From: Corticibacter populi
GTDB taxonomy: Bacteria; Pseudomonadota; Gammaproteobacteria; Burkholderiales; Burkholderiaceae_C
Assembly (NCBI RefSeq): GCF_004217315.1
Contig: NZ_SGWR01000001.1
Location: 248,001 to 312,000 of the forward strand
DNA: 64,000 nt
Direction of reading: 5' to 3'
Both the position numbers and the translations under genes were made by a program. Below are positions 18,953 to 28,464 of the stretch, in pieces. The notes beneath the pieces were generated by a model that was given only the letters and a program-made list of their open reading frames with translations, searched no databases and was not told the DNA's origin. How positions within the stretch are numbered: position 1 is the stretch's first letter; every line of letters begins with the position of its first letter.

Positions 18953-20548
18953 TCATTCATGGAAAAGCGCCCGCGCCTCGCCCAGGGTCTCGGCAATGCG
19001 GGTGATGTGCTTGGCCAGCCGCTCCAGCCAGCGCTGCGCAGTCAGTTGCTCCAGCGCCGCCGCCGGGGTGATGCGGTAGCTGGCGGCATCCTCGACCACC
19101 GTGCGGCGCGCGGCGGTCTGCTGCTCGTGCACCCATTCGCTGACCTGGCGCAATTCCTCCGTGACATCCTCGCGCAGCGGCAGGCTGTCATCGGCCAGCC
19201 ACGCCGCGCTGCGCTCGAGCGGCGGCGCCAGCCGGGTCGCCAGATCCCACAGCGAAGACTGGGCGCGCAGCGCCTCGGCGTGGCCGATGGACTGCAGGTC
19301 GTCGCGCAGCACGCGGGTCTGGTCGAGCAGCAGCAACAGGTGTTTGAGACGCTGCTGGTCGCTGGCCGATTGCGGGACCGGCAGCCGGCTCAGGTAGTCA
19401 TCCACCGCGGCCAGCAGCTTTTCCAGGCTCAGGCCACTCTTGCTGCTCGCCAGTGGCTGGCCCTGCAGGCGCTGCGCCAGCAGGTGGCAGGTGTCCGAGA
19501 GGCCCAGGCAGACGGTTTTCTCGGCAGCAGCGATGGCCAGTGCCGGCACCGATTGCAACGAGGCATCCAGGTAGCGCAGGCCGGGCGGGGCCGATTCGGG
19601 CACGAGCCGGCTGGCCAGGCGCGCCAGCAACTGGGCCTGCGGCAGAAAGACCAGGGCGCCCGTCACACTGAAGGCGGTGTGGAAGGCCGCCAGTGCCAGG
19701 GCCATGTCGATGCTGCCATGCCGCAGGCTCCACAGCCTGACCAGCTGGACCGCCAGTGGCAGCAGGATGAAGAATGCCAGCACCGCCGAGCCCAGGTTGA
19801 AGAGCAGATGGACCAGGGCGGTGCGTTTGGCGCTGGCGCTGCCGCCGGCGGCGGCCAGCAGCGCGGTGGCGGTGGTGCCGATGTTCTGGCCGATCACCAG
19901 TGCGGCGGCTTGGGCGAAATCGATCGTGCCGCTCGAGAGCGCCGCCAGCGTGGCTGCCAGCGCGGCGCTGGAAGCCTGCAGCAGCACCGTCATCACGATG
20001 CCGATGATCACCAGCACCAGCCGCGTGCTCCAGCCGGGACTGGAAAAGCGCGTCAGATCGACGTGCCCGGCCATGCCTGCCATGGCCTGCTGCAGGTATT
20101 CGATGCCGACGAAGATCAATCCGAAGCCCGCCAGCGCCAGGCCCGCCAGCGCCAGTTTGTCCCGGCCCAGCAGCTTCATGAGGGCGCCCAGGCCGATGAT
20201 CGGCATGGCGACGCTGGCGATGGAGAACTTCATGCCCAGCAGCGCGACGATCCAGCCCGTGCTGGTGCTGCCGATGTTGGCGCCGATGATGACGCCGATG
20301 GAGTTCTGGAAGGTGAGCAACCCGGCGCTGACGAAGCCGATGGTGGCCATGGTGGTGGCCGTCGATGACTGAACGGCCGCGGTGGCACCCATGCCCACCA
20401 GCATGGCCTGGAAGGGTTGGCCGGTAAAACGCGCCAGCGCCGTGCGCAGCGACTCGCCAGCCATGGCCTTGAGGCTGTCGGACATCAGCACCATGCCCAG
20501 CAGGAAAAGGCCGATACCGCCGGCCAGCGTGCTCAGGGTCGCGAGCAT
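18953..20548 (-). CDS. Na+/phosphate cotransporter family protein (NptA/YjbB type)
   Basis: A 531-residue protein. Two inverted Na-Pi-cotransport repeats, with MVGMGATAAVQSSTATTMAT near residue 52 and VLLQASSAALAATLAALSSG in the second half (the QSS/QAS signatures), are followed by a soluble PhoU-like helical domain from about residue 340. The organisation matches YjbB-type phosphate exporters or sodium-dependent importers of bacteria. The start at 20548 gives a first helix LAGGIGLFLLGMVLMSDSL at the expected place. Confidence 0.93.
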   Translation of the reverse strand: MLATLSTLAGGIGLFLLGMVLMSDSLKAMAGESLRTALARFTGQPFQAMLVGMGATAAVQSSTATTMATIGFVSAGLLTFQNSIGVIIGANIGSTSTGWIVALLGMKFSIASVAMPIIGLGALMKLLGRDKLALAGLALAGFGLIFVGIEYLQQAMAGMAGHVDLTRFSSPGWSTRLVLVIIGIVMTVLLQASSAALAATLAALSSGTIDFAQAAALVIGQNIGTTATALLAAAGGSASAKRTALVHLLFNLGSAVLAFFILLPLAVQLVRLWSLRHGSIDMALALAAFHTAFSVTGALVFLPQAQLLARLASRLVPESAPPGLRYLDASLQSVPALAIAAAEKTVCLGLSDTCHLLAQRLQGQPLASSKSGLSLEKLLAAVDDYLSRLPVPQSASDQQRLKHLLLLLDQTRVLRDDLQSIGHAEALRAQSSLWDLATRLAPPLERSAAWLADDSLPLREDVTEELRQVSEWVHEQQTAARRTVVEDAASYRITPAAALEQLTAQRWLERLAKHITRIAETLGEARALFHE

Positions 20549-20567
20549 GGCCCCTCCGCGCAGCCGC

Positions 20568-22013
20568 TCAGGCGCCCGCCGTTGCCTTCAAGGCCTGGAC
20601 GATCAGGTCCTTGACCTGTTGCACGTCGGCAGGCAGCACCTGCACGCGCTTGGGCAGGCTCTCGATGCCCTCGAACTGCGGCGGTCGTTGCGGCTCGTGG
20701 CCCAGCGCCTCGGTGATGGTGGCGCTGAACTTCACCGCCAGGGCGGTCTCCAGCACGATCATTGGCACGGCATCGCCCCGCTGGTGGTACTGGCGCGCCA
20801 CCTTCACGCCATCGGCGGTGTGGGTGTCGACCTCCTGGCCGAACTGCTGCCAGACGGCGCGGATGGTCGCCAGGCGGTCGGCGTGATGGCTGGTGCCGCT
20901 GACGAAGCCGAAGGTCTCGCGTTGGCGCAGGAAGCGCGGATCGGCGCTGAGGTCGAAGAAGCCCTGGCGGGGCAGGGTCTCGGCGAACAAGGTCCTGAGC
21001 TCGGCGGCATCGCGGCCGAGCAGGTCGAACACGAAGCGCTCGAAGTTGCTGGCCTTGGAGATGTCCATCGAAGGGCTGGAGGTCTCCAGCGTGTCGGCTG
21101 CCGGGCGCGGGCGGTAGATGCCGGTGCGGAAGAACTCGTCGAGCACGTCGTTTTCGTTGGTGGCCACCACCAGCTGCGCGATCGGCAGGCCCATCTGCCG
21201 CGCCACATGGCCGGCGCAGATGTTGCCGAAATTGCCGCTGGGCACGGTGAAGGAGACGGTCTGGTCGTCCTGCCCGGTGACCTGGAAGTAGCCGGCGAAG
21301 TAGTACACCACCTGGGCCAGCAGGCGCGCCCAGTTGATCGAGTTGACGGTACCAATGTGGTAGTGCTGCTTGAATGCCAGATCATTGCTGACGGCCTTGA
21401 CGATGTCCTGGCAGTCGTCGAACACGCCATCGATGGCGATGTTGTGGATGTTCTCGTCCTGCAGGCTGAACATCTGCGCCTGCTGGAACGGGCTCATGCG
21501 GCCGTGCGGGCTGAGCATGAAGACGCGCACGCCCCGTTTGCCGCGCATGGCGTACTCGGCGGCGCTGCCGGTGTCGCCCGAGGTGGCGCCAAGGATGTTC
21601 AGCTCGGCCTGGCGGCGATCCAGTTCGTACTCGAACAGGTTGCCCAACAGTTGCATGGCCATGTCCTTGAAGGCCAGCGTCGGGCCGTTCGAGAGGCCTT
21701 CGAGCCACAGGCCATCCTCCAGCTCGCGCACAGGCGTGATGGCTTCGGTGCCGAACACGGCCTTGGTGTATGTCTTGTGCGCAATGGCGCGCAGTGCATC
21801 GGCCGGGATGTCGTCGATGTAGAGCGAGAGAATCGCAAAGGCCAGTTCGGCATAGCCTTGCTCGCGGTAGATGCGGCGCAGCTCGGGCAGACGGTCTGTG
21901 ATCTGCGGATAGTGCTCGGGCAGGTACAGGCCGCCATCGGGCGCGAGGCCTTCGAGCAGGATGTCACAGAAGCGCTTGCGGGCGGGCTCGCCGCGGGTGG
22001 AGAGGTAGTGCAT
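20568..22013 (-). CDS. thrC: Threonine synthase
   Basis: A 481-residue PLP enzyme converting O-phospho-L-homoserine to threonine. MHYLSTRGEPARKRF and GLAPDGGLYLPEHYP are the N-terminal hallmarks; Lys116 in GPTLAFKDMAM is the PLP lysine; GATSGDTGSAAEYAM and SGNFGNICAGH bind phosphate and cofactor. Length fits the long gamma/betaproteobacterial type. It lies downstream of hom on the same strand, with a membrane-protein gene between them. Confidence 0.97.
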   Translation of the reverse strand: MHYLSTRGEPARKRFCDILLEGLAPDGGLYLPEHYPQITDRLPELRRIYREQGYAELAFAILSLYIDDIPADALRAIAHKTYTKAVFGTEAITPVRELEDGLWLEGLSNGPTLAFKDMAMQLLGNLFEYELDRRQAELNILGATSGDTGSAAEYAMRGKRGVRVFMLSPHGRMSPFQQAQMFSLQDENIHNIAIDGVFDDCQDIVKAVSNDLAFKQHYHIGTVNSINWARLLAQVVYYFAGYFQVTGQDDQTVSFTVPSGNFGNICAGHVARQMGLPIAQLVVATNENDVLDEFFRTGIYRPRPAADTLETSSPSMDISKASNFERFVFDLLGRDAAELRTLFAETLPRQGFFDLSADPRFLRQRETFGFVSGTSHHADRLATIRAVWQQFGQEVDTHTADGVKVARQYHQRGDAVPMIVLETALAVKFSATITEALGHEPQRPPQFEGIESLPKRVQVLPADVQQVKDLIVQALKATAGA

Positions 22014-22145
22014 GACCGATGGTTCGGAAGAATGGTGCAGAAGTGGTGACGGGGCCGGGCGGGGTGGTGAATGCGGGGCGGTCGATATGGCAATGATGCA
22101 ATGATAGTCAACGCCTCGGGCTACCGGCTCGATCGCTGGATGGGT

Positions 22146-22892
22146 TCACGGGCTTTCGCCGCCGTGAAAGACATGCAGGTAGACCAGCGCCGTCACGAAC
22201 AGTACGACGGCAATGGCTGCCAGATAGACCTGGAGTATCTTCTTGCGCTGCGGCAGATAGCTGTGTTCGTCGATGAAGAAGGCGCTGAATACCTGGCTGC
22301 TGACACGCAGGTCGGGGCGAAAGGTCTGGATGCCGCGGATGAAATGCCCGAGAAGCTCGAGGCGATTGGTCGTGATCTGAAAGTCCAGGCCGAATTCCAC
22401 CACACGGAATTCGGGCCGACCCCCGTCCTTCGACGGCAGGCAGACGGTCAACAGCGTCGGGCCGCGGTGAATCGTCTGGGTCCGCACATCGTGAAAGCCC
22501 TCGTATGTGCGCACCAGATCCTGGTACAGCAGCGCTTCGGTATCCCCATTGGAATACTGGTAGTGGATGCCGCTGGCATCGACCACGATGCCGCAGCACC
22601 TGCGGGCCAGTGCCTGCCTCATTGGCTGGACGATGGTCACTGCGGCCCACATCACGAACATGGTGGCCCCGATCAGCACCAGTTGCTCCCAAGCCGCCCC
22701 TCCTTGGCGCTCGAAAAGGAACGCAACGCCTGCGGCGAGTCCGGCCACCAGCGCGAGCGCCGCCAGCGCCCAAAATACGGCCTGCAGCCGCCGCGCCAGC
22801 CGCGGACAGGCGCTGGTTGCCGCCATGCTCGGAAAACCAGCGGACGCCAAGGCGGGCCTGTTGCCAGCCTGTCGTTGCTGGACCGGGCGCAT
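22146..22892 (-). CDS. Membrane protein of unknown function between hom and thrC
   Basis: A 248-residue protein not recognised. It has two hydrophobic helices near residues 38-58 and 70-90, a soluble centre of about 125 residues with a PH-like strand pattern (GIVVDASGIHYQYSNGDTE, LLYQDLVRTYEG), and a C-terminal helix (VYLAAIAVVLFVTALVYLHV). The layout suggests a membrane-tethered PH-like domain (as in DUF/YcxB-type proteins), which is an inference. It starts 11 bases after the hom stop with a GAGCAG site, so it is probably in the hom-thrC transcript. Confidence 0.65.
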   Translation of the reverse strand: MRPVQQRQAGNRPALASAGFPSMAATSACPRLARRLQAVFWALAALALVAGLAAGVAFLFERQGGAAWEQLVLIGATMFVMWAAVTIVQPMRQALARRCCGIVVDASGIHYQYSNGDTEALLYQDLVRTYEGFHDVRTQTIHRGPTLLTVCLPSKDGGRPEFRVVEFGLDFQITTNRLELLGHFIRGIQTFRPDLRVSSQVFSAFFIDEHSYLPQRKKILQVYLAAIAVVLFVTALVYLHVFHGGESP

Positions 22893-22903
22893 GCGTTTGC
22901 TGC

Positions 22904-24262
22904 TCAGTTCAGCTCTTCCTTGCGGATGCGCACGATGGGCGCCAGCACCGATGGCAGTTGCTGGATCTGCTCCAGCGCGGCATTGAGCGTGCCCTCGCGG
23001 CTGTCGTGCGTGAGGATGATCAGGTCGGTCTGCGGCAGGGCGGCATTGGCCTCGGATTCCTGGTTGAACTCGCTGACTTCGTCGGCCTCGCGCTGCAGCA
23101 GCGCATCGACGCTGATGCCGGCATCGGCCAGGATGCTGGTGATGCGGGCGAGCACACCGGCCTCGTCGAGCACGCGCGCGCGCAGGTAGTAGCTGGTGGT
23201 GATCTCGCTCATCGGCAGCACTGGCAGGTCGGTGCTGGCGGCGCTGAGGGTGCTGCTCTGGAAGGCCAGCGCCGGCACCTGGTGCGTGACGTCGGCGCCT
23301 TGCAGGCGGGCGATGTCTACCAGGTCGGCAATCACCGCACTGGCAGTCGGCTCGGCGCCGGCACCCTGGCCATAGTAGAGCGTGGTGCCCACGGCATCGC
23401 CATGCACCACCACGGCATTCATGGCGCCCTCGACACTGGCGATCAGCCGCTTGGTGGGCACCAGGCTCGGGTGCACGCGCAACTCGATGCCGCGCTCGGT
23501 GCGCTTGGCGATGCCCAGCAGCTTGATGCGGTAGCCGAGTTGCTCGGCATAGCGGATGTCGGGGCGGTGCAATTGGGTGATGCCTTCGATGTAGGCCTTG
23601 TCGAACTGCACCGGAATGCCGAAGGCGATTGCGCTCATCAGCGTGATCTTGTGCGCGGCGTCCACGCCCTCGATGTCGAAGGTCGGATCGGCCTCGGCAT
23701 AGCCGAGCTGCTGGGCCTCCTTGAGCACGGTGGCGAAGTCCAGCCCCTTGTCGCGCATCTCGGAGAGGATGAAGTTGGTGGTGCCGTTGATGATGCCGGC
23801 AACCCAGTTGATGCGGTTGGCCGCAAGCCCCTCCCGCAGTGCCTTGATGATGGGGATGCCACCAGCGACGGCGGCCTCGTAAGCCACGATCACGCCCTTG
23901 CGTGCGGCGGCGGCGAAGATTTCGGTCCCATGCACGGCCAGCAGCGCCTTGTTGGCGGTGACGACATGCTTGCCCGCCTCGATGGCGCCGAGCACCAGTG
24001 TTTTGGCAATGCCATAGCCGCCGATCAGCTCGATCACCACATCCACGTCCGGGCGTGCAATGACCTGCCGGGCATCGCTGACGACTTCGACGTCTTCGCC
24101 GACGATGGCGCGCGCGCGCTCGGTGTCGAGATCGGCCACCACGGTGATGCGGATGTCACGGCCGGCGCGGCGGCCGATCTCGGCCTGGTTGCGCTTGAGT
24201 ACGTTGAAGGTGCCGGCACCAACGGTGCCAATGCCCAGAAGTCCCACTCGGATGCTTGTCAT
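22904..24262 (-). CDS. hom: Homoserine dehydrogenase
   Basis: A 452-residue NAD(P)-dependent enzyme making homoserine from aspartate semialdehyde. The Rossmann motif VGLLGIGTVGAGT lies at residues 6-18; VVTANKALLAVHG and GIINGTTNFILSEM mark the catalytic domain with its DPTFDIEGVDAAHK loop; a C-terminal ACT domain (residues 350-435, VLDEAGVLARITSILADAGI) is the threonine feedback site. It is monofunctional, without a fused aspartokinase. Upstream lies alaA, downstream an unknown membrane gene and thrC. Confidence 0.97.
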   Translation of the reverse strand: MTSIRVGLLGIGTVGAGTFNVLKRNQAEIGRRAGRDIRITVVADLDTERARAIVGEDVEVVSDARQVIARPDVDVVIELIGGYGIAKTLVLGAIEAGKHVVTANKALLAVHGTEIFAAAARKGVIVAYEAAVAGGIPIIKALREGLAANRINWVAGIINGTTNFILSEMRDKGLDFATVLKEAQQLGYAEADPTFDIEGVDAAHKITLMSAIAFGIPVQFDKAYIEGITQLHRPDIRYAEQLGYRIKLLGIAKRTERGIELRVHPSLVPTKRLIASVEGAMNAVVVHGDAVGTTLYYGQGAGAEPTASAVIADLVDIARLQGADVTHQVPALAFQSSTLSAASTDLPVLPMSEITTSYYLRARVLDEAGVLARITSILADAGISVDALLQREADEVSEFNQESEANAALPQTDLIILTHDSREGTLNAALEQIQQLPSVLAPIVRIRKEELN

Positions 24263-24339
24263 GTTTGTCGTCGGTTCGGGTTGGGAAATTGCGAAGGCCT
24301 GTGCGGCCGTGTACGGTTTGCAGCGCTGATGCGGGGCTT

Positions 24340-25596
24340 TCAGGCTGCCGAGGATGCCGAGACCACCAGTGTCGGGCGGGTGCGTTCGCGCACGGTCTTG
24401 AGAAAGCGCGCAATGCGCTCGATGGCTTCGCGCAGGTCCGGCTCATGCGGCAGGAACACGATGCGGAAGTGGTCGGGCCTGGGCCAGTTGAAGCCCGTGC
24501 CCTGTACCAGCATCACGCGGGTTTCCTTGAGCAGCTCGAGGAAGAATTCGCGGTCGTCGTGGATCGGGTAGACGTCCAGGTCGAGTTTGGGGAACATGTA
24601 GAGCGTTGCCTGGGGCTTCACGCAGGAGACGCCCGGAATGGCCGTGATCAGCTCATAGGCCAGGTCGCGCTGGCGGCGCAGCCGGCCGCCCTCGCAGGTC
24701 AGTTCGTTGATGCTCTGGTAGCCGCCCAGCGCGGTCTGGATGGCCCACTGGCCCGGCACGTTCGAGCACAGTTTCATGTTGGCCAGCATGTCCAGGCCCT
24801 CGATGTAGTCGCGTGCCGACTTCTTGTCGCCCGAGACGACCATCCAGCCGGCGCGGTAGCCGCAGGATCGGTAGCTCTTGGAGAGCGAGTTGAAGGTCAG
24901 CGTCAGCACGTCGGTCGAGAGGCTGGCCAGGGCGGTGTGCGTGTTGCCGTCGTAGAGCACCTTGTCGTAGACCTCGTCGGCGAGGATCACCAGGCCGTGC
25001 TGACGCGCGATCTCGACGATGCCCAGCAAGATCTCGAGCGGATAGATGACGCCGGTGGGGTTGTTCGGGTTGATGACCACGATGCCCTTGGTCCGCGGCG
25101 TGATCTTGCGGCGGATGTCATCGAGGTCGGGCGCCCAGTTGTTGCTCTCGTCGCACAGGTAGTGCACCGGCGTGCCGCCCGATAGATTGGTCACCGCCGT
25201 CCACAGCGGGTAGTCGGGCGCGGGAAGCAGCAGCTCGTCGCCATCGTCGAGCAGCGCGTTGGTGGCCATGGCAATCAGTTCGCTCGCGCCATTGCCGAGA
25301 TAGATGTCGTCGAGCGTGACGCCGACGATGCCCTGTTTCTGCGTCTCGTGCATCACCGCCTTGCGCGCGGCGAAGATGCCCTTGCTGTCGGAATAGCCGG
25401 CCGAGGTCGGCAGGTTGCGGATCATGTCCTGCTGGATTTCCTCGGGGGCGTCGAATCCGAAGGGAGCCAGATTGCCGATGTTGAGCTTGATGATCTTCTG
25501 GCCGTCTTCTTCCATGCGGCGCGCCTCATCCACGATCGGTCCACGTATGTCGTAGAGGACGTGTGCCAGCTTGGCGGATTTCTGGATGGGCTTCAT
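24340..25596 (-). CDS. alaA: AlaA-type pyruvate/alanine aminotransferase
   Basis: A 418-residue class I aminotransferase. Features include GNGASELIAMATNALL, VVINPNNPTGVIYP, the PLP lysine Lys240 in SLSKSYRSCG and the C-terminal substrate arginine in PDHFRIVFLPHE. It corresponds to AlaA, the glutamate-pyruvate transaminase usually next to hom and thrC in Burkholderiales. The ATG at 25596 gives the family N-terminus (IQKSAKLAHVLYDIRGP); the reading frame upstream is open but not protein-like. Its promoter region is shared with the divergent gene at 25775. Confidence 0.94.
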   Translation of the reverse strand: MKPIQKSAKLAHVLYDIRGPIVDEARRMEEDGQKIIKLNIGNLAPFGFDAPEEIQQDMIRNLPTSAGYSDSKGIFAARKAVMHETQKQGIVGVTLDDIYLGNGASELIAMATNALLDDGDELLLPAPDYPLWTAVTNLSGGTPVHYLCDESNNWAPDLDDIRRKITPRTKGIVVINPNNPTGVIYPLEILLGIVEIARQHGLVILADEVYDKVLYDGNTHTALASLSTDVLTLTFNSLSKSYRSCGYRAGWMVVSGDKKSARDYIEGLDMLANMKLCSNVPGQWAIQTALGGYQSINELTCEGGRLRRQRDLAYELITAIPGVSCVKPQATLYMFPKLDLDVYPIHDDREFFLELLKETRVMLVQGTGFNWPRPDHFRIVFLPHEPDLREAIERIARFLKTVRERTRPTLVVSASSAA

Positions 25597-25774
25597 GGTG
25601 AAAACTGAAGGAAACGGAAAACCTATAATTTGACCACAGTTGCCGCGATGGTGGCGGGAAACCGCCGCCGCGTGCATCATGGGCCATGGCCGCGCTGGCT
25701 GGCCCGTCCGGGAACAGGCGGTGGCGGCCATTCCGCCATCGCCCCGCCCATCATGCCGCCATGCGGCCCGCCTT

Positions 25775-26152
25775 ATGAAACTCTACGCCGATCAGCCCGA
25801 AACCACCTCCATCATCGCCTATGGCGAGGGCTGGCTGCAGCTGCCCCAGCAGCGCTTCGAGCAAAGCCTGATCCTGGGGGCCGACGGTCGCCAGGAGCCG
25901 TGGCCGTGTGATTCCTTCGAGACGTTGACGGCCGAACTGCTTGCGGACCTGGCTGCCAGCTGTGCCGATGCACAAGTCGTGCTGCTGGGCAGCGGGCGCC
26001 GCAACCGCTTTCCGCCGCCGGCCTGGCTGCGGCCCTTTGCGCAGCGCCAGCTTGGCCTGGAGACGATGGATACCGCGGCGGCCTGCCGCACCTTCAACGT
26101 GCTGGCCGGGGAGGGGCGCAAAGTGGTGGCGGCCCTGATTCTGGAGCGCTGA
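25775..26152 (+). CDS. Mth938-like domain protein (DUF498/DUF598)
   Basis: A 125-residue small protein of the Mth938/NDUFAF3-like fold. IIAYGEGWLQLPQQRFEQSLIL and VVLLGSGRRNRFPPPAW are family hallmarks, with a final DTAAACRTFNVLAGEGRKVVAALI split over the last two elements. The human relative NDUFAF3 helps assemble respiratory complex I; the bacterial role is not settled. It is divergent from alaA. TATAAT at 25624-25629 could be its -10 element. Confidence 0.85.
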   Translation: MKLYADQPETTSIIAYGEGWLQLPQQRFEQSLILGADGRQEPWPCDSFETLTAELLADLAASCADAQVVLLGSGRRNRFPPPAWLRPFAQRQLGLETMDTAAACRTFNVLAGEGRKVVAALILER

Positions 26153-26224
26153 CGCGGGGCTGGATCGAGCCGGCCGCGGCCGCCGGAAGCTGGCATGGAC
26201 GCATGGTACGGACGCGCAGCAAAA

Positions 26225-26248
26225 AGGGCTGATGCAGGGATCAGCCCT
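26225..26248. terminator. Stem-loop with A/T flank, possible terminator
   Basis: AGGGCTGAT and ATCAGCCCT form a 9-bp stem with a 6-base loop. The run of A on its left would be the U tract of a minus-strand transcript, yet no minus-strand gene ends here; on the plus strand it follows the gene ending at 26152 without a U tract. Apart from this and a TACAAT at 26268-26273, nothing is seen from 26153 to 26440. Confidence 0.4.
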
Positions 26249-26440
26249 CTACATGAGGCATATCAGGTACAATCGGTGGTTGCGCCGGACCTGTATTTGA
26301 TTCGTCAAGGAAGTGTAGCGCGTGTTGCCAGCAGCGCGTATCTTTATTTCCAGTCTCTTCGCTGTCAAGCGGAATTTTGACAAATTGCGCCGGGTTCGAC
26401 ATTTTTCCAACGACACATTTGATTGAGAGATAGCATTAAC

Positions 26441-26932
26441 ATGGCGATCGTTGTTAACAAGCCCCTTCCCGAATTTGAAGCCAGCGCAACCGGCGGCGTG
26501 AACGTCACCAACACTTCCCACGCCGGGCAGATCCTGATTCTGTACTTCTACCCCAAGGACAACACCCCCGGCTGCACCACCGAGGCCCTGCAGTTCCGCG
26601 ACAAGTACAAGCAGTTCGCCAAGCTCGGCGCGGTGATCTTCGGTGTCTCGCGCGACAACATGAAGTCGCACGACGGGTTCAAGGAAAAGCTGGATCTGCC
26701 GTTCGAGCTGATCGCCGACACCGAGGAAAAGATGTGCCACATGTTCGGTGTGGTCAAGAACAAGATCATGTACGGCAAGAAGGTCAAGGGCATCGAGCGC
26801 AGCACTTTCCTGATCGCGCCGGATGGCACGTTGGCGCAGGAGTGGCGCGGCCTCAAGGTGCCGGGCCATGTCGATGACGTGCTCAAGGCCGTCAAGGCAC
26901 TCAAGGCCGAGACCGAGAAGCAGGTCGCCTGA
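26441..26932 (+). CDS. bcp: Thioredoxin-dependent peroxiredoxin (BCP/PrxQ type)
   Basis: A 163-residue peroxiredoxin reducing hydroperoxides with thioredoxin. The peroxidatic Cys45 lies in FYPKDNTPGCTTEALQFRD, and the partner positions follow BCP/PrxQ. KGIERSTFLIAPDGTL is the usual late strand. The ATG at 26441 is chosen; an upstream in-frame ATG at 26423 lacks a ribosome site. The leader is long (about 290 bases from the previous gene). Confidence 0.95.
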   Translation: MAIVVNKPLPEFEASATGGVNVTNTSHAGQILILYFYPKDNTPGCTTEALQFRDKYKQFAKLGAVIFGVSRDNMKSHDGFKEKLDLPFELIADTEEKMCHMFGVVKNKIMYGKKVKGIERSTFLIAPDGTLAQEWRGLKVPGHVDDVLKAVKALKAETEKQVA

Positions 26933-27094
26933 GCACGGCACAGGCGGCCTGCGCCTGGCGCAGACAAGGGCAGCGGCACGAAGCAGTCGTGCCGCTGCCC
27001 TTGCGTACAATGCGCGCCATGTGCCAGCCTGCGGCGGCGCGTTGTGGTGCCACTGCCGCAGCCCATCTTCCATTCACTACAGCAACAGAAAACC

Positions 27095-27622
27095 ATGTCT
27101 CTAGACAAAGTCTCTCCTGGCAGCAAGGTGCCGGAAACCTTCAACGTCGTCATCGAAATCCCGCAGAACGCCGATCCCATCAAATACGAGGTGGACAAGG
27201 AGAGCGGCGCGCTGTTCGTCGACCGTTTCATCAGCACACCGATGTTCTATCCGGCCAACTACGGCTACGTGCCGCAGACGCTGTCGGGCGACGGCGATCC
27301 GGTGGATGTGCTGGTACTGACACCGTATCCGCTGCTGCCGGGCGTGGTGGTGCCTTGCCGTGCGCTGGGCATCCTGCGCATGGAAGACGAGTCGGGCGTG
27401 GACGGCAAGGTGCTGGCCGTGCCGACCGCCAAGATCCTGCCCGCCTATGCGCACCTGCAAAGCCTCGACGACGTGTCCGAAAGCACGCGCAATGCCATCG
27501 TGCACTTCTTCGAGCACTACAAGGACCTGGAAAAGGGCAAGTGGGTCAAGGTGCTGGGTTGGGGCGGTCTGGATGAGGCCCACAAGGAAATCACCGACGG
27601 CATTGCCAACGTCAAGAAGTAA
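27095..27622 (+). CDS. ppa: Inorganic pyrophosphatase
   Basis: A 175-residue family I pyrophosphatase. The metal-binding signature [15 protein letters not shown] and the preceding [12 protein letters not shown] are intact, as is the [11 protein letters not shown] segment. It hydrolyses PPi from biosynthetic reactions in the cytoplasm. The ATG at 27095 gives the standard start; an upstream ATG at 27044 is not family-like. A strong terminator follows at 27681. Confidence 0.97.
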   Translation: MSLDKVSPGSKVPETFNVVIEIPQNADPIKYEVDKESGALFVDRFISTPMFYPANYGYVPQTLSGDGDPVDVLVLTPYPLLPGVVVPCRALGILRMEDESGVDGKVLAVPTAKILPAYAHLQSLDDVSESTRNAIVHFFEHYKDLEKGKWVKVLGWGGLDEAHKEITDGIANVKK

Positions 27623-27680
27623 GGTCGGGGCTCGGCGACTCTGCCGGCCCGCCCGTATTCACGCCGCCATCGCGGCAGCG

Positions 27681-27711
27681 CAAAAAACCACCGGATTCCG
27701 GTGGTTTTTTG
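27681..27711 (+). terminator. Rho-independent terminator after ppa
   Basis: AAAAAACCACCGG and its complement CCGGTGGTTTTTT make a long GC-cored stem ending in a T run, 58 bases after the ppa stop. The A run on the left lets it work for minus-strand transcripts too, such as rraA. Confidence 0.88.
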
Positions 27712-27771
27712 TTGGTAGCCATGGGTGCTGGGTGTCGGGCAGTGGGCGACAGATGGCTTGGGCTGTTCCAC

Positions 27772-28290
27772 TCAGCCGGCCGCATGCAGCGGCTGCCGGC
27801 TGATGACGATGCCGTCCTCATCGGCATACAGCCAGTCGCCGGGCACCACCGGCACGCCCTGGATCAGTACCGGTACATCGGTCTGACCGGGGGTGGTGCG
27901 GTTGGTGGGCAGGGGGATCAGCCCCAGCGCGCGGATGCCGACACTGGCGGCCTGCAGTTCCGCCAGGTCGCGCACGCAGCCATCCACCACCAGACCGGCC
28001 CAGCCGTTGCGTTCGGCGGCGGCGGCCAGGTTGCCGCCGACCAGTGCGCGGCGCAGCGAAGCGCCGCCATCGACCACCAGCACGGCGCCATGGCCGGGAG
28101 ACTCGACGGCGGCCTTGACGGGTGAATTGTCCTCATGGCACTTGACGGTGCGCACCGGCCCGTAAAAGCGCGACCGGCCACCATAGCTGTGGAACACCGG
28201 CGGCAGCACGCGAAACTCCTGTTGCGGAGGCGCGCTCTTGTGCTCGTCGCAGAAGTCGCAGGTGCTGAAGGCGATGGGGGAAGGGTTCAC
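27772..28290 (-). CDS. rraA: RraA-family protein
   Basis: A 172-residue RraA-like protein. FSTCDFCDEHK, LPPVFHSYGGRSRFYGPVRT, GAVLVVDGGASLRRALVGGN and GLVVDGCVRDLAEL are clear family motifs; RraA members inhibit RNase E or act as class II aldolases/demethylmenaquinone-like proteins. The Gly-X3-Arg-Asp substrate motif (GCVRD) that aldolases need is present, so a small-molecule activity is possible. The start is a GTG at 28290 with an AGGAG site ten bases upstream; the longer upstream frame is non-coding in character. Confidence 0.92.
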   Translation of the reverse strand: MNPSPIAFSTCDFCDEHKSAPPQQEFRVLPPVFHSYGGRSRFYGPVRTVKCHEDNSPVKAAVESPGHGAVLVVDGGASLRRALVGGNLAAAAERNGWAGLVVDGCVRDLAELQAASVGIRALGLIPLPTNRTTPGQTDVPVLIQGVPVVPGDWLYADEDGIVISRQPLHAAG

Positions 28291-28464
28291 GGCATTCTCC
28301 TTTCTGACATGGGGTGGACACGGGTGGCGCGAACACGAGAATATGCGGACGGGGATGCGCCGATGCCTCCAATGATAGGCGGAGAAGGCGGTGGCCGTTG
28401 GGGAAGGGATTGCGCAAGGGAGGAGAGGGCTGCGCGGCCCGAGAGGCATGAAGGCCTGAGGAAT

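Noticed and set aside
26225-26248. Riboswitch in the long bcp leader
   Set aside because: Only one simple stem is visible; no known aptamer pattern was recognised.
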